From Streptomyces sp. NRRL S-87 (GTDB taxonomy: Bacteria; Actinomycetota; Actinomycetes; Streptomycetales; Streptomycetaceae), in assembly GCF_000719335.1 (NCBI RefSeq), contig NZ_JOGB01000014.1:124001-188000 (forward strand): a DNA stretch of 64,000 nt, in the 5' to 3' direction. The position numbers and the translations under genes are program-made. The stretch's first letter is position 1; the number at the start of each line of letters is the position of its first letter. Shown here piece after piece: positions 11,168-20,222 of this stretch. Under the pieces are notes generated by a model. That model had not been told where the DNA came from. It was given only the letters and a program-made list of their open reading frames with translations, and made no database searches.

Positions 11168-11277
11168 GGTCGGTCCCCTCTCCACACGTCGCGTCCGCGC
11201 ATGCGCACGGCTCCCCCAACCCTACGCACGAGCGGTGACATCCGGCCCGGGCGCGGCTCATTCCGTATCAGTCCTGA

Positions 11278-11322
11278 GACACGGGCCCGGGTCGCCGCGA
11301 CGGCGGCGGGCGGGCCCGTGTC
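11278..11322. terminator. uvrB terminator
   Basis: GACACGGGCCCG pairs with CGGGCCCGTGTC (12 bp) around a 21-nt region that can form its own small stem (GTCG-CCG-CGAC). It lies just after the uvrB stop and upstream of terD. Confidence 0.6.
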
Positions 11323-11336
11323 GCGCGTTCGCAGCG

Positions 11337-13493
11337 TCAGGCCTGGCCCGCCTCGCGCATCTGCCGCAGTTCCTTCTTCAGTTCGCCGACCTCGTCGCGC
11401 AGCCGCGCAGCGATCTCGAACTGGAGCTCCGCGGCCGCGGCGCGCATCCGGTCGGTCAGCTCCTCGATCTGCTCGGCCAGTTGCGCGGCGGGGCGGTCGG
11501 TGAGCACCTCGGTGCCGACCGCGCCCTTCTTCCCCTTGGCCGACTTGGCCGCCTTGCCGCCCGCGGCCGCCTTCCCGCCGAGCGCCGGGACCGGGGTCTT
11601 GGCGCCCTTGCCCTCCTTGCCCTGCCGGTAGCCGCTGCCGAGGAGCTCCTCGGTGTCGATCTCCTCGCGGGCGATGGTCGCCACGATGTCGTTGATCTTC
11701 TTGCGGAGCGGCTGCGGGTCGATGCCGTTGGCCTTGTTGTACGCGACCTGCTTCTCGCGGCGCCGGTTCGTCTCGTCGATGGCCTTCTCCATCGCCGGGG
11801 TCATCTTGTCGGCGTACATGTGGACCTGGCCGGAGACGTTGCGCGCCGCGCGGCCGATGGTCTGGATCAGGGAGGTCCCGGACCGCAGGAAGCCCTCCTT
11901 GTCGGCGTCGAGGATCGCCACGAGGGAGACCTCGGGCAGGTCGAGGCCCTCGCGCAGCAGGTTGATGCCGACCAGGACGTCGTACTCGCCGGAGCGCAGC
12001 TCGCGCAGCAGCTCTACGCGGCGCAGGGTGTCGACGTCGCTGTGCAGGTAGCGGACCTGGATGCCGAGTTCGAGGAAGTAGTCGGTGAGGTCCTCGGCCA
12101 TCTTCTTGGTCAGGGTGGTGACCAGGACCCGCTCGTCCTTCTCGGTGCGCTTGCGGATCTCGTGCACCAGGTCGTCGATCTGGCCCTCGGTCGGCTTGAC
12201 CACGACCTCCGGGTCGATCAGACCGGTGGGGCGGATGATCTGTTCGACGAAGCCGTCGGCGCGGGACAGCTCGTAGTTCCCGGGGGTGGCGGACAGGTAG
12301 ACGGTCTGGCCGATCCGCTCCAGGAACTCCTCCCACTTCAGCGGGCGGTTGTCGAGGGCCGAGGGCAGCCGGAAGCCGTGGTCGACCAGGGTCCGCTTCC
12401 GCGAGGCGTCGCCCTCGTACATGGCGCCGATCTGGGGGACGGTCACGTGCGACTCGTCGATGACGAGGAGGAAGTCCTCGGGGAAGTAGTCGATCAGCGT
12501 GTTCGGCGCGGAGCCGCGCTCGCGGCCGTCCATGTGGAGGGAGTAGTTCTCGATGCCGGAGCAGGAGCCGATCTGCTGCATCATCTCCAGGTCGTAGGTG
12601 GTGCGCATGCGCAGCCGCTGGGCCTCCAGCAGCTTGCCCTGCTTCTCCAGCTCCGCCAGGCGCTCGGCGAGCTCGGTCTCGATGCCCCGGATGGCGTTCT
12701 GCATCCGCTCCGGGCCGGCGATGTAGTGGCTCGCGGGGAAGACGTAGAGCGACCGGTCCTCGCTGATGACCTCGCCGGTGAGCGGGTGCAGGGTGGACAG
12801 CGCCTCGATCTCGTCGCCGAACATCTCGATGCGGACGGCGAGTTCCTCGTACACCGGGAAGATCTCGATGGTGTCGCCGCGGACGCGGAAGGTGCCCCGC
12901 TGGAAGGCGAGGTCGTTGCGCGTGTACTGGATGTCGACGAAGCGGCGCAGCAGCTCGTCGCGGTCGATCTCGTCGCCGACGGCGAGCGGGACCATGCGGT
13001 CCACGTACTCCTGCGGGGTGCCGAGGCCGTAGATGCACGAGACGGAGGCGACCACGACCACGTCCCGGCGGGTGAGCAACGAGTTGGTGGCGGAGTGGCG
13101 CAGCCGCTCCACCTCCTCGTTGATCGAGGAGTCCTTCTCGATGTAGGTGTCCGACTGCGGGACGTACGCCTCGGGCTGGTAGTAGTCGTAGTACGAGACG
13201 AAGTATTCGACCGCGTTGTTCGGCAGGAGCTCGCGGAACTCGTTCGCCAGCTGGGCGGCGAGGGTCTTGTTCGGCGCCATGACCAGGGTCGGGCGCTGGA
13301 GCCGCTCGATCATCCACGCGGTGGTGGCGGACTTGCCGGTGCCGGTGGCACCGAGCAGGACGACGTCCTTCTCACCCGCGCGGATGCGCCGCTCCAGCTC
13401 GTCGATGGCCGCGGGCTGGTCACCGCTGGGCTGGTAGGGACTGACGACCTCGAAAGGCGCCACCGTGCGTTCGATCTTCGATACGGGCCGCAT
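11337..13493 (-). CDS. uvrB: excinuclease ABC subunit UvrB
   Basis: 718 residues; the helicase-like core of nucleotide excision repair that verifies damage and recruits UvrC. Walker A is [13 protein letters not shown]. The beta-hairpin region follows ([21 protein letters not shown] and [12 protein letters not shown]), then VSCIYGLG, helicase motifs [13 protein letters not shown] and SATPGNYE, and the UVR domain that binds UvrC at the C-terminus ([17 protein letters not shown]). A basic Lys/Gly/Ala linker precedes UVR. The ATG at 13493 is 6 nt after the -10 of a DNA-damage-type promoter, so the mRNA is probably leaderless. An open frame continues far upstream, but only because the MHYT gene region is free of stops in that frame. 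Confidence 0.97.
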   Translation of the reverse strand: MRPVSKIERTVAPFEVVSPYQPSGDQPAAIDELERRIRAGEKDVVLLGATGTGKSATTAWMIERLQRPTLVMAPNKTLAAQLANEFRELLPNNAVEYFVSYYDYYQPEAYVPQSDTYIEKDSSINEEVERLRHSATNSLLTRRDVVVVASVSCIYGLGTPQEYVDRMVPLAVGDEIDRDELLRRFVDIQYTRNDLAFQRGTFRVRGDTIEIFPVYEELAVRIEMFGDEIEALSTLHPLTGEVISEDRSLYVFPASHYIAGPERMQNAIRGIETELAERLAELEKQGKLLEAQRLRMRTTYDLEMMQQIGSCSGIENYSLHMDGRERGSAPNTLIDYFPEDFLLVIDESHVTVPQIGAMYEGDASRKRTLVDHGFRLPSALDNRPLKWEEFLERIGQTVYLSATPGNYELSRADGFVEQIIRPTGLIDPEVVVKPTEGQIDDLVHEIRKRTEKDERVLVTTLTKKMAEDLTDYFLELGIQVRYLHSDVDTLRRVELLRELRSGEYDVLVGINLLREGLDLPEVSLVAILDADKEGFLRSGTSLIQTIGRAARNVSGQVHMYADKMTPAMEKAIDETNRRREKQVAYNKANGIDPQPLRKKINDIVATIAREEIDTEELLGSGYRQGKEGKGAKTPVPALGGKAAAGGKAAKSAKGKKGAVGTEVLTDRPAAQLAEQIEELTDRMRAAAAELQFEIAARLRDEVGELKKELRQMREAGQA

Positions 13494-13499
13494 GGAACC

Positions 13500-13522
13500 A
13501 CCGTACGACCCCGCACCGACAC
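13500..13522 (-). promoter_or_regulatory. RecA-NDp/PafBC-type DNA-damage promoter of uvrB
   Basis: On the uvrB strand: GTGTCGGTG, 8 nt (CGGGGTCG), TACGGT, then 6 nt to ATG. It matches the actinobacterial consensus TTGTCRGTG-N8-TANNNT at all but the first base. Confidence 0.75.
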
Positions 13523-14368
13523 TCACGTGTCGTAGGGCGGCCACACCGGATAGACCGGCCGCCGGGGCGGCGCCGGGGCGGGCGGGTCCCCGGGCTTGCG
13601 CCAGTCGACCACGCCCATGACCAGGAGCGGGTCGAACATCACCACCACTCCGGCGATCAATAGGAAGACCACCGGCCCGACGAGCATGGGGGCCAGCAGC
13701 CCGGCGGGGGCGGTGCCGGCCAGGTGCCCGTACCCGCCGTGCAGCCGCACCCGCACGGCGCCCATGGCCGTGTAGTGCATGCCGCTGACGGCCACGCCCA
13801 TGACCAGGCTGGCGCCGACGGCGGGCAGCAGGCCGCGGATGGTCACGGCGGCCCACAGGGCGGCTGTGGCGGCGACCACCGCGACCACGACCGACAGCGC
13901 CACGATCCACGTGTCGTACTCGAGGTGGCCGCGCAGCCGCATCCCGGCCATGCCCAGGTAGTGCATGGAGGCGACGCCGAGGCCGGTGATGGTGCCCCCG
14001 GTGAGCAGGGGCATCAGGGTGGTCCCGCGGTAGCCCACGATGAAGATCCCGATGCCGACCATGACGATCGCGACGCCCAGACTCGCGAACGTGGTCCGTT
14101 TGTCGTAGTTCAGTGGCGACTCGGCGACGGTGAAGCCCATCATCGCGATGAAGTGCATCGTCCAGATGCCGGAAGCGATGGCGGTGGCCCCCAGGGCCAG
14201 CCATCCGGGCCGCCACGAGCGCTCGACGAGGAGGGACCGGGTGGTGCACCGCAGCCCCAGCGCCCCGCCCAGACACGCCATCAGGAACGCCGCGAGGGGC
14301 GTGATCAGGCCATAGCTGAACCCGTCGACCGTTCCCACCGTGCCGGCCACCGCGCCCGCACCGCCCAT
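13523..14368 (-). CDS. MHYT-domain integral membrane protein
   Basis: 281 residues, about seven membrane helices. Three copies of the family motif are visible: [18 protein letters not shown] and MHYTAMGAV. The His and Met residues are thought to bind copper and sense O2, CO or NO. The short C-terminal tail is Pro/Arg-rich, and no GGDEF, EAL or kinase output domain follows, so this is a stand-alone MHYT protein. The start is ATG 14368, 7 nt after GAGGCGGGC; the open frame extends upstream without coding character. Its stop touches the uvrB promoter (1 bp), so readthrough into uvrB is likely. Confidence 0.88.
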   Translation of the reverse strand: MGGAGAVAGTVGTVDGFSYGLITPLAAFLMACLGGALGLRCTTRSLLVERSWRPGWLALGATAIASGIWTMHFIAMMGFTVAESPLNYDKRTTFASLGVAIVMVGIGIFIVGYRGTTLMPLLTGGTITGLGVASMHYLGMAGMRLRGHLEYDTWIVALSVVVAVVAATAALWAAVTIRGLLPAVGASLVMGVAVSGMHYTAMGAVRVRLHGGYGHLAGTAPAGLLAPMLVGPVVFLLIAGVVVMFDPLLVMGVVDWRKPGDPPAPAPPRRPVYPVWPPYDT

Positions 14369-14682
14369 GCCCGCCCGCCTCTCCGCCCGACCCGGCACGA
14401 CACCGCGCCCGATGCCCGCGACCGGCTCCGACGCGCCCGGGCGGGGGTCCGGTCGAGGGCAAAAATAGGGCCGCCGCCGCGGCGGGGCCACCGCTTCCCG
14501 CGAGAATCTCCCCACGCAGTTCCCGCCACCCGACGCCGTCGGGCGATCCGGACGCATTCGATTCGCTTCGTTCTCCGTGTGTCCGCCCGCGTCCCGCCCG
14601 GCGTTCGCTGACGGCCTGTCATACTCCGCTCGCCGACCTCCTGCCCCGCGAACCGCCGTACCCCGGCGCGAGGAGCCCGCAC
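14369..14682. other. 314-bp divergent intergenic region
   Basis: Lies between the MHYT gene (left) and the GDPD gene (right). I see no gene and no convincing -35/-10 pair on either strand; local runs such as CATACTC near 14620 are possible but unsupported. Confidence 0.4.
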
Positions 14683-15576
14683 ATGCACGTACGACCCCTG
14701 AGGGCGGCCGCGGCCCCCCTCCTCGGCCTCGCCCTCGTCCTGACCGGCGGCACCGCCTCGGTCGCCGAGACCCCCGCCCCCGCGCCGTACGCCCTCGACG
14801 CCCCCGTCGTGTTCGCCCACCGGGGGGCCTCGGCGTACGCGCCGGAGAACACCCTGGCCGCCGTCGACCGCGCCGCGGCGCTGGGCGTCGAGTGGGTGGA
14901 GAACGACGTCCAGCGCACCAAGGACGGCGAGCTCGTGGTCATGCACGACGAGACGCTGGAACGCACCACGAACGTCAAGGAGGTGTTCCCGGACCGCTCA
15001 CCCTGGCGGGTGAAGGACTTCACCGCCGCCGAGATCGCCGGGCTGGACGCGGGCAGCTGGTACTCCGCCGCCTACGCGGGCACGCGCGTGCCGACCCTGC
15101 GCCAGTTCCTGGACCGGCTGCGGGGCAACGGCCAGCGGCTCCTGCTGGAGATCAAGCTGCCCGAGCTCTACCCGGGCATCGAGGTGGACGTCCTGCGGAC
15201 GCTGGGCCGGGCGGGCTGGCTTCGGCCGGGCTACGTGGACCGCCGGCTGGTGGTGCAGAGCTTCAGCGCCGACTCCGTCCGGACCGTCCACGCGCTGCGG
15301 CCGGACCTGACCACCGCCCTGCTGGGCACGCCCGCCGTCGCGGACCTCGGCCGGTACGCCGCCTTCACCGACCGGATCAACCCCTGGTACGGGGGCATCA
15401 CGGCCGAGTGGGTGGCCGCGGTGCACGACCTCCAGGGCCCGCACGGCCGCCCGCTGGAGGTCGACGCCTGGACCGTGGACACCGCGGCCGCCGCCCGGAA
15501 GGTCCGCGACATGGGCGTCGACGGGCTGATCTCCAACCGGCCCGACCTGGTCAGGGACGCCGTGGCCGGGTACTGA
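14683..15576 (+). CDS. secreted glycerophosphodiester phosphodiesterase
   Basis: 297 residues. A signal peptide (MHVRPLRAAAAPLLGLALVLTG, cleavage near VAE) directs export. The GDPD TIM barrel follows with its usual catalytic set: HRGAS (His46, Arg47), PEN (Glu55), ENDVQ (Glu73, Asp75) and MHDE (His88). Later motifs LLEIKLPE and WTVDTAAAARKVRDMGVDGLISNRPD complete the barrel. It hydrolyses glycerophosphodiesters to glycerol 3-phosphate and an alcohol, probably for phosphate or lipid salvage outside the cell. No clear PHO box was seen upstream. Confidence 0.93.
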   Translation: MHVRPLRAAAAPLLGLALVLTGGTASVAETPAPAPYALDAPVVFAHRGASAYAPENTLAAVDRAAALGVEWVENDVQRTKDGELVVMHDETLERTTNVKEVFPDRSPWRVKDFTAAEIAGLDAGSWYSAAYAGTRVPTLRQFLDRLRGNGQRLLLEIKLPELYPGIEVDVLRTLGRAGWLRPGYVDRRLVVQSFSADSVRTVHALRPDLTTALLGTPAVADLGRYAAFTDRINPWYGGITAEWVAAVHDLQGPHGRPLEVDAWTVDTAAAARKVRDMGVDGLISNRPDLVRDAVAGY

Positions 15577-15606
15577 CGGTCCGCGGACGCGGGGCCGCCC
15601 AGAAGA

Positions 15607-16173
15607 TCAGAAGAGGGGCTGCGGAAGGACGCCCTCCAGCGCGAGCAGCGTCCGCTTGGCCTCCAGCCCGCCGCCGAACCCGCCGATCCCGCCGTCGCTC
15701 TCCACGACGCGGTGGCACGGCACCACCACCGGCAGCGGGTTGGAGCCCATCGCCGCGCCGACGGCCTGGCCCCCGCCCGGCTGCCCGACGCGGGCGGCCA
15801 GCTCCCCGTACCCGACCACCGACCCGTACGGCACCGAGCGCTCCAGCTCCCGCAGCACGACCCGGTTGAAGCCCGCGCTCAGCCGCCAGTCCAGCGGCAG
15901 TTCGAAGCGCCGCAGGTCCCCGGCGAAGTACGCGGCCAGCTGCCGGACCGGCTCGGCGAGCAGGACCTCGCGGCCGGCCGGCGGCCGCACCGGCTCGGCG
16001 CCCAGCTGCTCGGCGAGCGGGCGTATCCGGCGCTCCGTGCCGTGGAACTCCACGCGGACGAGTCCCGTCCGCGTGGCGGCGAGGAACAGCGGGCCGACGG
16101 CGCTGTCGACGAGGGTCCACTCCAGGTGGCGGTCGTCCTCCGGGCGGGACGGGCCGGGGTCTTCGATGGTCAC
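15607..16173 (-). CDS. ogt: methylated-DNA-[protein]-cysteine S-methyltransferase
   Basis: 188-residue suicide repair protein for O6-alkylguanine. The active site is VVPCHRVV with Cys153. The helix-turn-helix stretch VPYGSVVGYGELAARVGQPGGGQAVGAAMGSNP and the family end GGFGGGLEAKRTLLALEG are present. The C-terminal AlkD/Ogt-type domain is complete and there is no Ada activator part. The start is GTG 16173, 6 nt after TACGGT of a DNA-damage-type promoter, so the transcript is probably leaderless. It is divergent from an MFS transporter. Confidence 0.95.
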   Translation of the reverse strand: MTIEDPGPSRPEDDRHLEWTLVDSAVGPLFLAATRTGLVRVEFHGTERRIRPLAEQLGAEPVRPPAGREVLLAEPVRQLAAYFAGDLRRFELPLDWRLSAGFNRVVLRELERSVPYGSVVGYGELAARVGQPGGGQAVGAAMGSNPLPVVVPCHRVVESDGGIGGFGGGLEAKRTLLALEGVLPQPLF

Positions 16174-16179
16174 GGTCCC

Positions 16180-16202
16180 ACCGTACGGCGCCCCACCGAC
16201 AG
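16180..16202 (-). promoter_or_regulatory. RecA-NDp/PafBC-type DNA-damage promoter of ogt
   Basis: On the ogt strand: CTGTCGGTG, 8 nt (GGGCGCCG), TACGGT, then 6 nt to GTG. It matches TTGTCRGTG-N8-TANNNT except at the first base. Confidence 0.75.
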
Positions 16203-16287
16203 CGCGGCGCGGAGTCGGGCGGGTCCGGGACGGCTCCGGTCATATTTCCTGTTTCCAGCTGTGCACACGGGGTGGGAAACTGCGGCG

Positions 16288-17580
16288 GTGACCACCGACC
16301 CCGCCTGTACCACGCCCGCCGCGCCCGCCACGGCCGTCTCTCCCGAGGCCCTGCCCGCGCTGCGCCGCCGCACCTCCGCCGTGCTCGTCACGAGCCAGAT
16401 CCTCGGCGGCCTCGGCGTACCGATCGGGATCACGCTCGCACCCGTCCTGGCCACCGAGGTGAGCGGCAGCGAGGCCATGTCCGGCCTGGCCCCGACGGCG
16501 TCGGTCACGGGCACCGCCCTGCTGTCCCTCCCGCTCGCCGCCCTCATGACGGCCCGCGGGCGCCGGCCCGGGCTGGTCCTGGCGTACCTCATCGGCGCGG
16601 TCGGCGGGGCGCTGGTGGTCCTCGCCGCCGCGATCGGCAGCTTCCCGCTGATGCTGGTCGGCATGGCCGGCTTCGGCGCGGCCTCCTCGGCCAACCTCCA
16701 GGCCCGCTTCGCGGCCGCCGACCTGGCGGAGCCGGACCGGCGGGCCCGCGCGATCTCGACGGTGGTGTGGGCGACGACCATCGGGGCGGTCCTGGGGCCC
16801 AACCTGTCGGCTCCGGCGAGCCGTACCTTCGCCGGCACCTCCATACCCGAGAAGGCGGGTCCGTTCCTGTGGGCCTCCGCGATCTTCCTGGTGGCGGCGG
16901 TCCTGATGGCCGTGCTGCTACGGCCGGACCCGCTGCTGACGGCCCGCGCCCTGGCCGGGTCGGCCGGGCAGCAGGCGGACGAGCGCTCGCTGCGGGCGGG
17001 GTTCCGGGCGGTGGCCGCCTCCCCCAGGGCGCGGCTGGCGCTCGTCACGATCGCCGTGTCGCACACCGCGATGGTGTCGATCATGGTGATGACGCCGGTG
17101 GACCTCGGGCACCACGGGGCCGACCTGGAACTGGTGGGCCTGGTGATCAGCGGGCACATCGCGGGGATGTACGCCTTCTCGCCCGTCTGGGGCTGGCTGG
17201 CGGACCGGATCGGGCGCCTGTCGGTGATCGGGCTGGCGGCGGGCCTGATCGCCCTCGCCGCACTGCTCGCCGGCACCGCCGGTGCGCACCACGGCCAGAC
17301 CGCCGCCGGCCTGTTCCTCCTGGGGCTGGGCTGGTCGGCGGGGCTGGTGTCCGGGTCGGCGCTCCTGACCGACTCGGTGCCGCAGGCGGCCCGGGCGGCG
17401 GTCCAGGGGCTCTCGGACCTCACGTCGAGCGCGTGCGCGGGCCTCGGCGGCGCGGCGGCGGGCGTGATCGTCTCGGTGGCCGGCTACGGCTGGCTCACCG
17501 CCGTCGGCGCGGCGCTGCTCCTGCCGATGGCGGGCCTGGCCCTCGCGACCTCCCGCCGCGGGACCGCCGCGGGCGCCTGA
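16288..17580 (+). CDS. MFS transporter (drug-efflux type)
   Basis: 430 residues, about 12 membrane segments. Typical features: SQILGGLGVPIGITLAPVLA in helix 1, RGRRPGLVLAYLIGA after helix 2, FGAASSANLQARFAAADL, and DRIGRLSVIG in the second half. GxxSG-type helices (LGWSAGLVSGSALLTDSVP) suggest a proton antiporter for small molecules; the substrate is unknown. I use GTG 16288 as start. An in-frame GTG at 16261 is possible, because GGTGGGAA between them could be a ribosome binding site. A stem-loop follows the stop directly. Confidence 0.85.
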   Translation: MTTDPACTTPAAPATAVSPEALPALRRRTSAVLVTSQILGGLGVPIGITLAPVLATEVSGSEAMSGLAPTASVTGTALLSLPLAALMTARGRRPGLVLAYLIGAVGGALVVLAAAIGSFPLMLVGMAGFGAASSANLQARFAAADLAEPDRRARAISTVVWATTIGAVLGPNLSAPASRTFAGTSIPEKAGPFLWASAIFLVAAVLMAVLLRPDPLLTARALAGSAGQQADERSLRAGFRAVAASPRARLALVTIAVSHTAMVSIMVMTPVDLGHHGADLELVGLVISGHIAGMYAFSPVWGWLADRIGRLSVIGLAAGLIALAALLAGTAGAHHGQTAAGLFLLGLGWSAGLVSGSALLTDSVPQAARAAVQGLSDLTSSACAGLGGAAAGVIVSVAGYGWLTAVGAALLLPMAGLALATSRRGTAAGA

Positions 17581-17581
17581 G

Positions 17582-17601
17582 CGGCCGCTCCGCAGCGGCC
17601 G
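17582..17601 (+). terminator. stem-loop directly after the MFS gene
   Basis: CGGCCGCT, loop CCGC, AGCGGCCG; 8-bp perfect stem starting 2 nt after the stop codon. Confidence 0.55.
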
Positions 17602-17685
17602 GGGCGCACCGTAGCGGCCCGGGCGCACCGGCGGGGGCAGGGCGGCACCGGTGGGGGCGGCGTCGCCGCCCGACGGGCGCGGCCG

Positions 17686-18048
17686 TCAGAGGTTGATGTG
17701 GTACGCCTTGCGGAGCGTCTCGTGGACCGTCCACCGCGTCCGGTCACCGGCCCGCAGCACCGCCGCCGAACCCGGCCCGACCTCGAGCGTCGCGCCGCCC
17801 TCGACCTCCACCGTCGCCCGCCCGCTGAGGACCACGAACAGTTCGTCGGCCTCGGTGTCCGTGACCACGCCCGGCGTGATCTGCCAGATGCCCCGCACCT
17901 GCGTGCCGTCGGCCGACTCCCACAGGACCTTGCCCGTCACGACCGGGTCGCCGGAGACGATCTGCCCGGGGTCGAGGGGCTCGGGCTCCAGCTCGGCGTC
18001 GGGCACGGACACGGCGAACGAGGCAGGGGCGTGGTCATCGGTGCTCAT
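17686..18048 (-). CDS. cupin domain-containing protein
   Basis: 120-residue single-domain cupin. The stretch GIWQITPGVVTDTEADELFVVLSGRATVEVEGGATLEVGPGSAAVL is the conserved beta-barrel, with the E-x6-G of motif 1 (EADELFVVLSG) and the G-x5-P-like turn of motif 2. The metal His ligands usual in motif 1 are missing, so it may bind a small molecule or be structural. It resembles the (S)-ureidoglycine aminohydrolase-like/DUF861 branch by W...KV.W. The start is ATG 18048, 8 nt after AGGGTGA; an upstream in-frame start at 18069 lacks one. Confidence 0.85.
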   Translation of the reverse strand: MSTDDHAPASFAVSVPDAELEPEPLDPGQIVSGDPVVTGKVLWESADGTQVRGIWQITPGVVTDTEADELFVVLSGRATVEVEGGATLEVGPGSAAVLRAGDRTRWTVHETLRKAYHINL

Positions 18049-18212
18049 GCGCGTCACCCTAGCCCGCACGGACCCGCCGCCAGGGTGACCATTCCGTCCA
18101 CCTTCCGGCCGCCGCGCACGTCACTGTGTCCGCAGGGCCCGCAAGGGCGGGAACCGGCCGCGCCCGGAGGCTGCGCGTTTGACGGCGGTGATCGCGTGCC
18201 ATGGATGGGGAC

Positions 18213-19139
18213 ATGCCACAGCACACAGCGATCCCGGTCCTGTCGGAGGAAGTCCGCGAAGCGCTCGACCGGCGGCTGCCCGTCGTCGCCCTGGAGTCCA
18301 CGATCATCGCCCACGGCCTGCCCCGGCCGCGCAACCTCCAGGTCGGTGAGGAACTGGAGGCCCTGGTCCGCGCCGAGGGTGGGGTCCCCGCCACCATCGC
18401 GGTGCTCGACGGGGTGCCGTACGTGGGCCTGGACAAGGCGCAGTTGGAGCGGATCGCCGGGGACACCGCCGTCCGCAAGCTGGGCCACCGGGACCTGGCC
18501 CCCGCGCTCGCGGCCGGGGCCACGGGCGCGACGACGGTGTCGGCGACGGCGTTCCTGGCGGCGCGGGCGGGGCTGCGCGTGTTCGCCACGGGCGGTCTGG
18601 GCGGCGTGCACCGGGACTGGACGCTCACCCAGGACGAGTCGGCCGACCTGGCGCTGCTGGCCCGGACGCGCATCACGGTGGTGTGCGCGGGGGTGAAGTC
18701 GATCCTCGACGTGCCGGCGACACTGCAGCGGCTGGAGACGCTGGGCGTGGCGGTCGTCGGGTACGGGACGGACCGCTTCCCGGGGTTCTACCTGAGCAGT
18801 TCGGGCGAGCCGGTGGACTGGACGGTGCACAGCCCGCGCGAGGTGGCGGCGGTCATGGCGGCCCAGGAGGCGCTCGGCGGCCCCGAGTCGGCGCTGCTGG
18901 TGGCCAATCCGGTGCCCGAGGCCGAGCAGTTGGACCCGGACCTGCACGACCGGGTGCTGGCCGAGGCCCTGGAGCTGGGTCGGGCGGAGGGCGTCACGGG
19001 CCAGGCGGTGACCCCCTTCCTCCTCGACCGGCTGGTACGGGCCACCGGCGGCGCGTCGCTGGAGGCGAACCTGGCGGCGGTGCGCGGGAACGTGCGGCTG
19101 GCCGCACGGGTCTCGGCGGCGTGGGCCGCGACGCGGTGA
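18213..19139 (+). CDS. psuG: pseudouridine-5'-phosphate glycosidase
   Basis: 308 residues. Splits pseudouridine 5'-phosphate into uracil and ribose 5-phosphate, the second step of pseudouridine catabolism. Family landmarks: VVALESTIIAHGLPRPRN near the N-terminus, VGLDKAQLERIA, the TTVSATAFLAARAGLRVFATGGLGGVHR block with the Mn site, VVCAGVKSILDVPATLQRLETLGVAVVGY with the Schiff-base lysine, and ANPVP. The start is ATG 18213 after GGGGAC; ATG 18201 in frame is less well placed. Its TGA overlaps the GTG of the kinase gene by 4 bases (GTGA), so the pair is translationally coupled. Confidence 0.94.
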   Translation: MPQHTAIPVLSEEVREALDRRLPVVALESTIIAHGLPRPRNLQVGEELEALVRAEGGVPATIAVLDGVPYVGLDKAQLERIAGDTAVRKLGHRDLAPALAAGATGATTVSATAFLAARAGLRVFATGGLGGVHRDWTLTQDESADLALLARTRITVVCAGVKSILDVPATLQRLETLGVAVVGYGTDRFPGFYLSSSGEPVDWTVHSPREVAAVMAAQEALGGPESALLVANPVPEAEQLDPDLHDRVLAEALELGRAEGVTGQAVTPFLLDRLVRATGGASLEANLAAVRGNVRLAARVSAAWAATR

Positions 19140-20032
19140 GCGGTGCCCTGCTGGTCGTCGGGGACGTGGTGACGGACGTGGTGGCGGTCCATCCGGAGCC
19201 GCTGGCTCCGGCGACCGACACCGCGGCCCGGATCCGCACCCTGCCCGGCGGTGCGGGGGCCAACGCGGCCTGCTGGGCGGCGCACGAGGGGCTCGCGGAG
19301 GTGGGGCTGCTGGCCCGGGTGGGTGCCGAGTCGGCGGACTGGCACGAGCGGGCGCTGGCCGCCGCCGGCGTACGGGCCCGGCTGGTGGTGGACCCGGCGG
19401 AGCCGACGGCGACCGTGGTGTCCCTGGTGGACGGGGCGGCCGAACGGACGTTCCTGACCGACAGCGGGGCCGCCCTGCGGCTCTCCCCCGCGGACTGGGC
19501 GCCGGAGCTGCTGGACGGCTGCGCGCACCTGCACCTCTCGGGCTACCTGTTCTTCGGCGGGACGAGCCGGGAGCTGGCGCGGCTGGCGCTGCGCTCCGCG
19601 CGCGGGCGCGGGGTGCCGGTGAGCGTGGACCCGGCATCGGCGGGGTTCCTCGCCGGACTGGGGGCGGAACGTTTCCTCGATGCGGTCTCGGGGACCCGGG
19701 TGCTGCTGCCGAACGCCGACGAGGCCCGGCTGCTGGCCGGCCTCGGGCCCGGTGCCGACGAGGGGCGGGCCGCGGCGGAGCTGAGCCGCCGCGTGCCGCT
19801 GGTGGTGGTGACCCTGGGCGCGGCCGGGGCACTGGTGGCGGAGGACGGCGAAGTGACGGCCCGGATCCCGGGGCGGCCCGCCCGGGCGGTGGACTCGACG
19901 GGGGCGGGGGACGCCTTCACGGGCGCCTTCCTGGCCGCCCGCCTGGCGGGCGCGGAGCCGGCCGCGGCCGCGGCGGCGGGGTGCCGGGCGGGCGCGGAGG
20001 CGGTGGGGCGCTTCGGCGGCCGGCCGGGATGA
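19136..20032 (+). CDS. psuK: PfkB-family carbohydrate kinase (probable pseudouridine kinase)
   Basis: 298-residue PfkB kinase. The N-terminal motif is TLPGGAGANAACW. The C-terminal catalytic block is ARAVDSTGAGDAFTGAFLAA, with the anion hole and Asp base. PNADEARLLAG and TLGAAGALVAEDG are further family marks. Coupling to psuG by a GTGA overlap makes pseudouridine the likely substrate; sequence alone would only say ribokinase-like. The start is GTG 19136; the open frame extends into psuG without meaning. No strong terminator was found in the 190-bp gap to the convergent neighbour. Confidence 0.88.
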   Translation: MSGALLVVGDVVTDVVAVHPEPLAPATDTAARIRTLPGGAGANAACWAAHEGLAEVGLLARVGAESADWHERALAAAGVRARLVVDPAEPTATVVSLVDGAAERTFLTDSGAALRLSPADWAPELLDGCAHLHLSGYLFFGGTSRELARLALRSARGRGVPVSVDPASAGFLAGLGAERFLDAVSGTRVLLPNADEARLLAGLGPGADEGRAAAELSRRVPLVVVTLGAAGALVAEDGEVTARIPGRPARAVDSTGAGDAFTGAFLAARLAGAEPAAAAAAGCRAGAEAVGRFGGRPG

Positions 20033-20146
20033 GGGGCCGGCGGACCGGCACCCGCCCCGTGCGGACACCGTGGCGAGGCCCTCCTGCACGGTCCACCCCC
20101 TCGGATCCCGGGTGTCCGGCACGCCCTTTCCGCGGAGGAGTTCCTG

Positions 20147-20206
20147 GTGACGCACCGCGACCCCCTGCCCCGTCCCGTCGACGGCACGTGGTCTCCGACG
20201 AGGTAG
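20147..20206 (+). other. possible 19-residue small ORF
   Basis: GTG at 20147 is preceded by GGAGGAG at 5-6 nt, an excellent ribosome binding site. It opens MTHRDPLPRPVDGTWSPTR then TAG. It sits in the psuK/uridine-kinase-like convergent gap. I cannot relate it to any family; it may be chance or a leftover of a lost gene. Confidence 0.2.
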
Positions 20207-20222
20207 CCGGGGGCAGCCGCGG

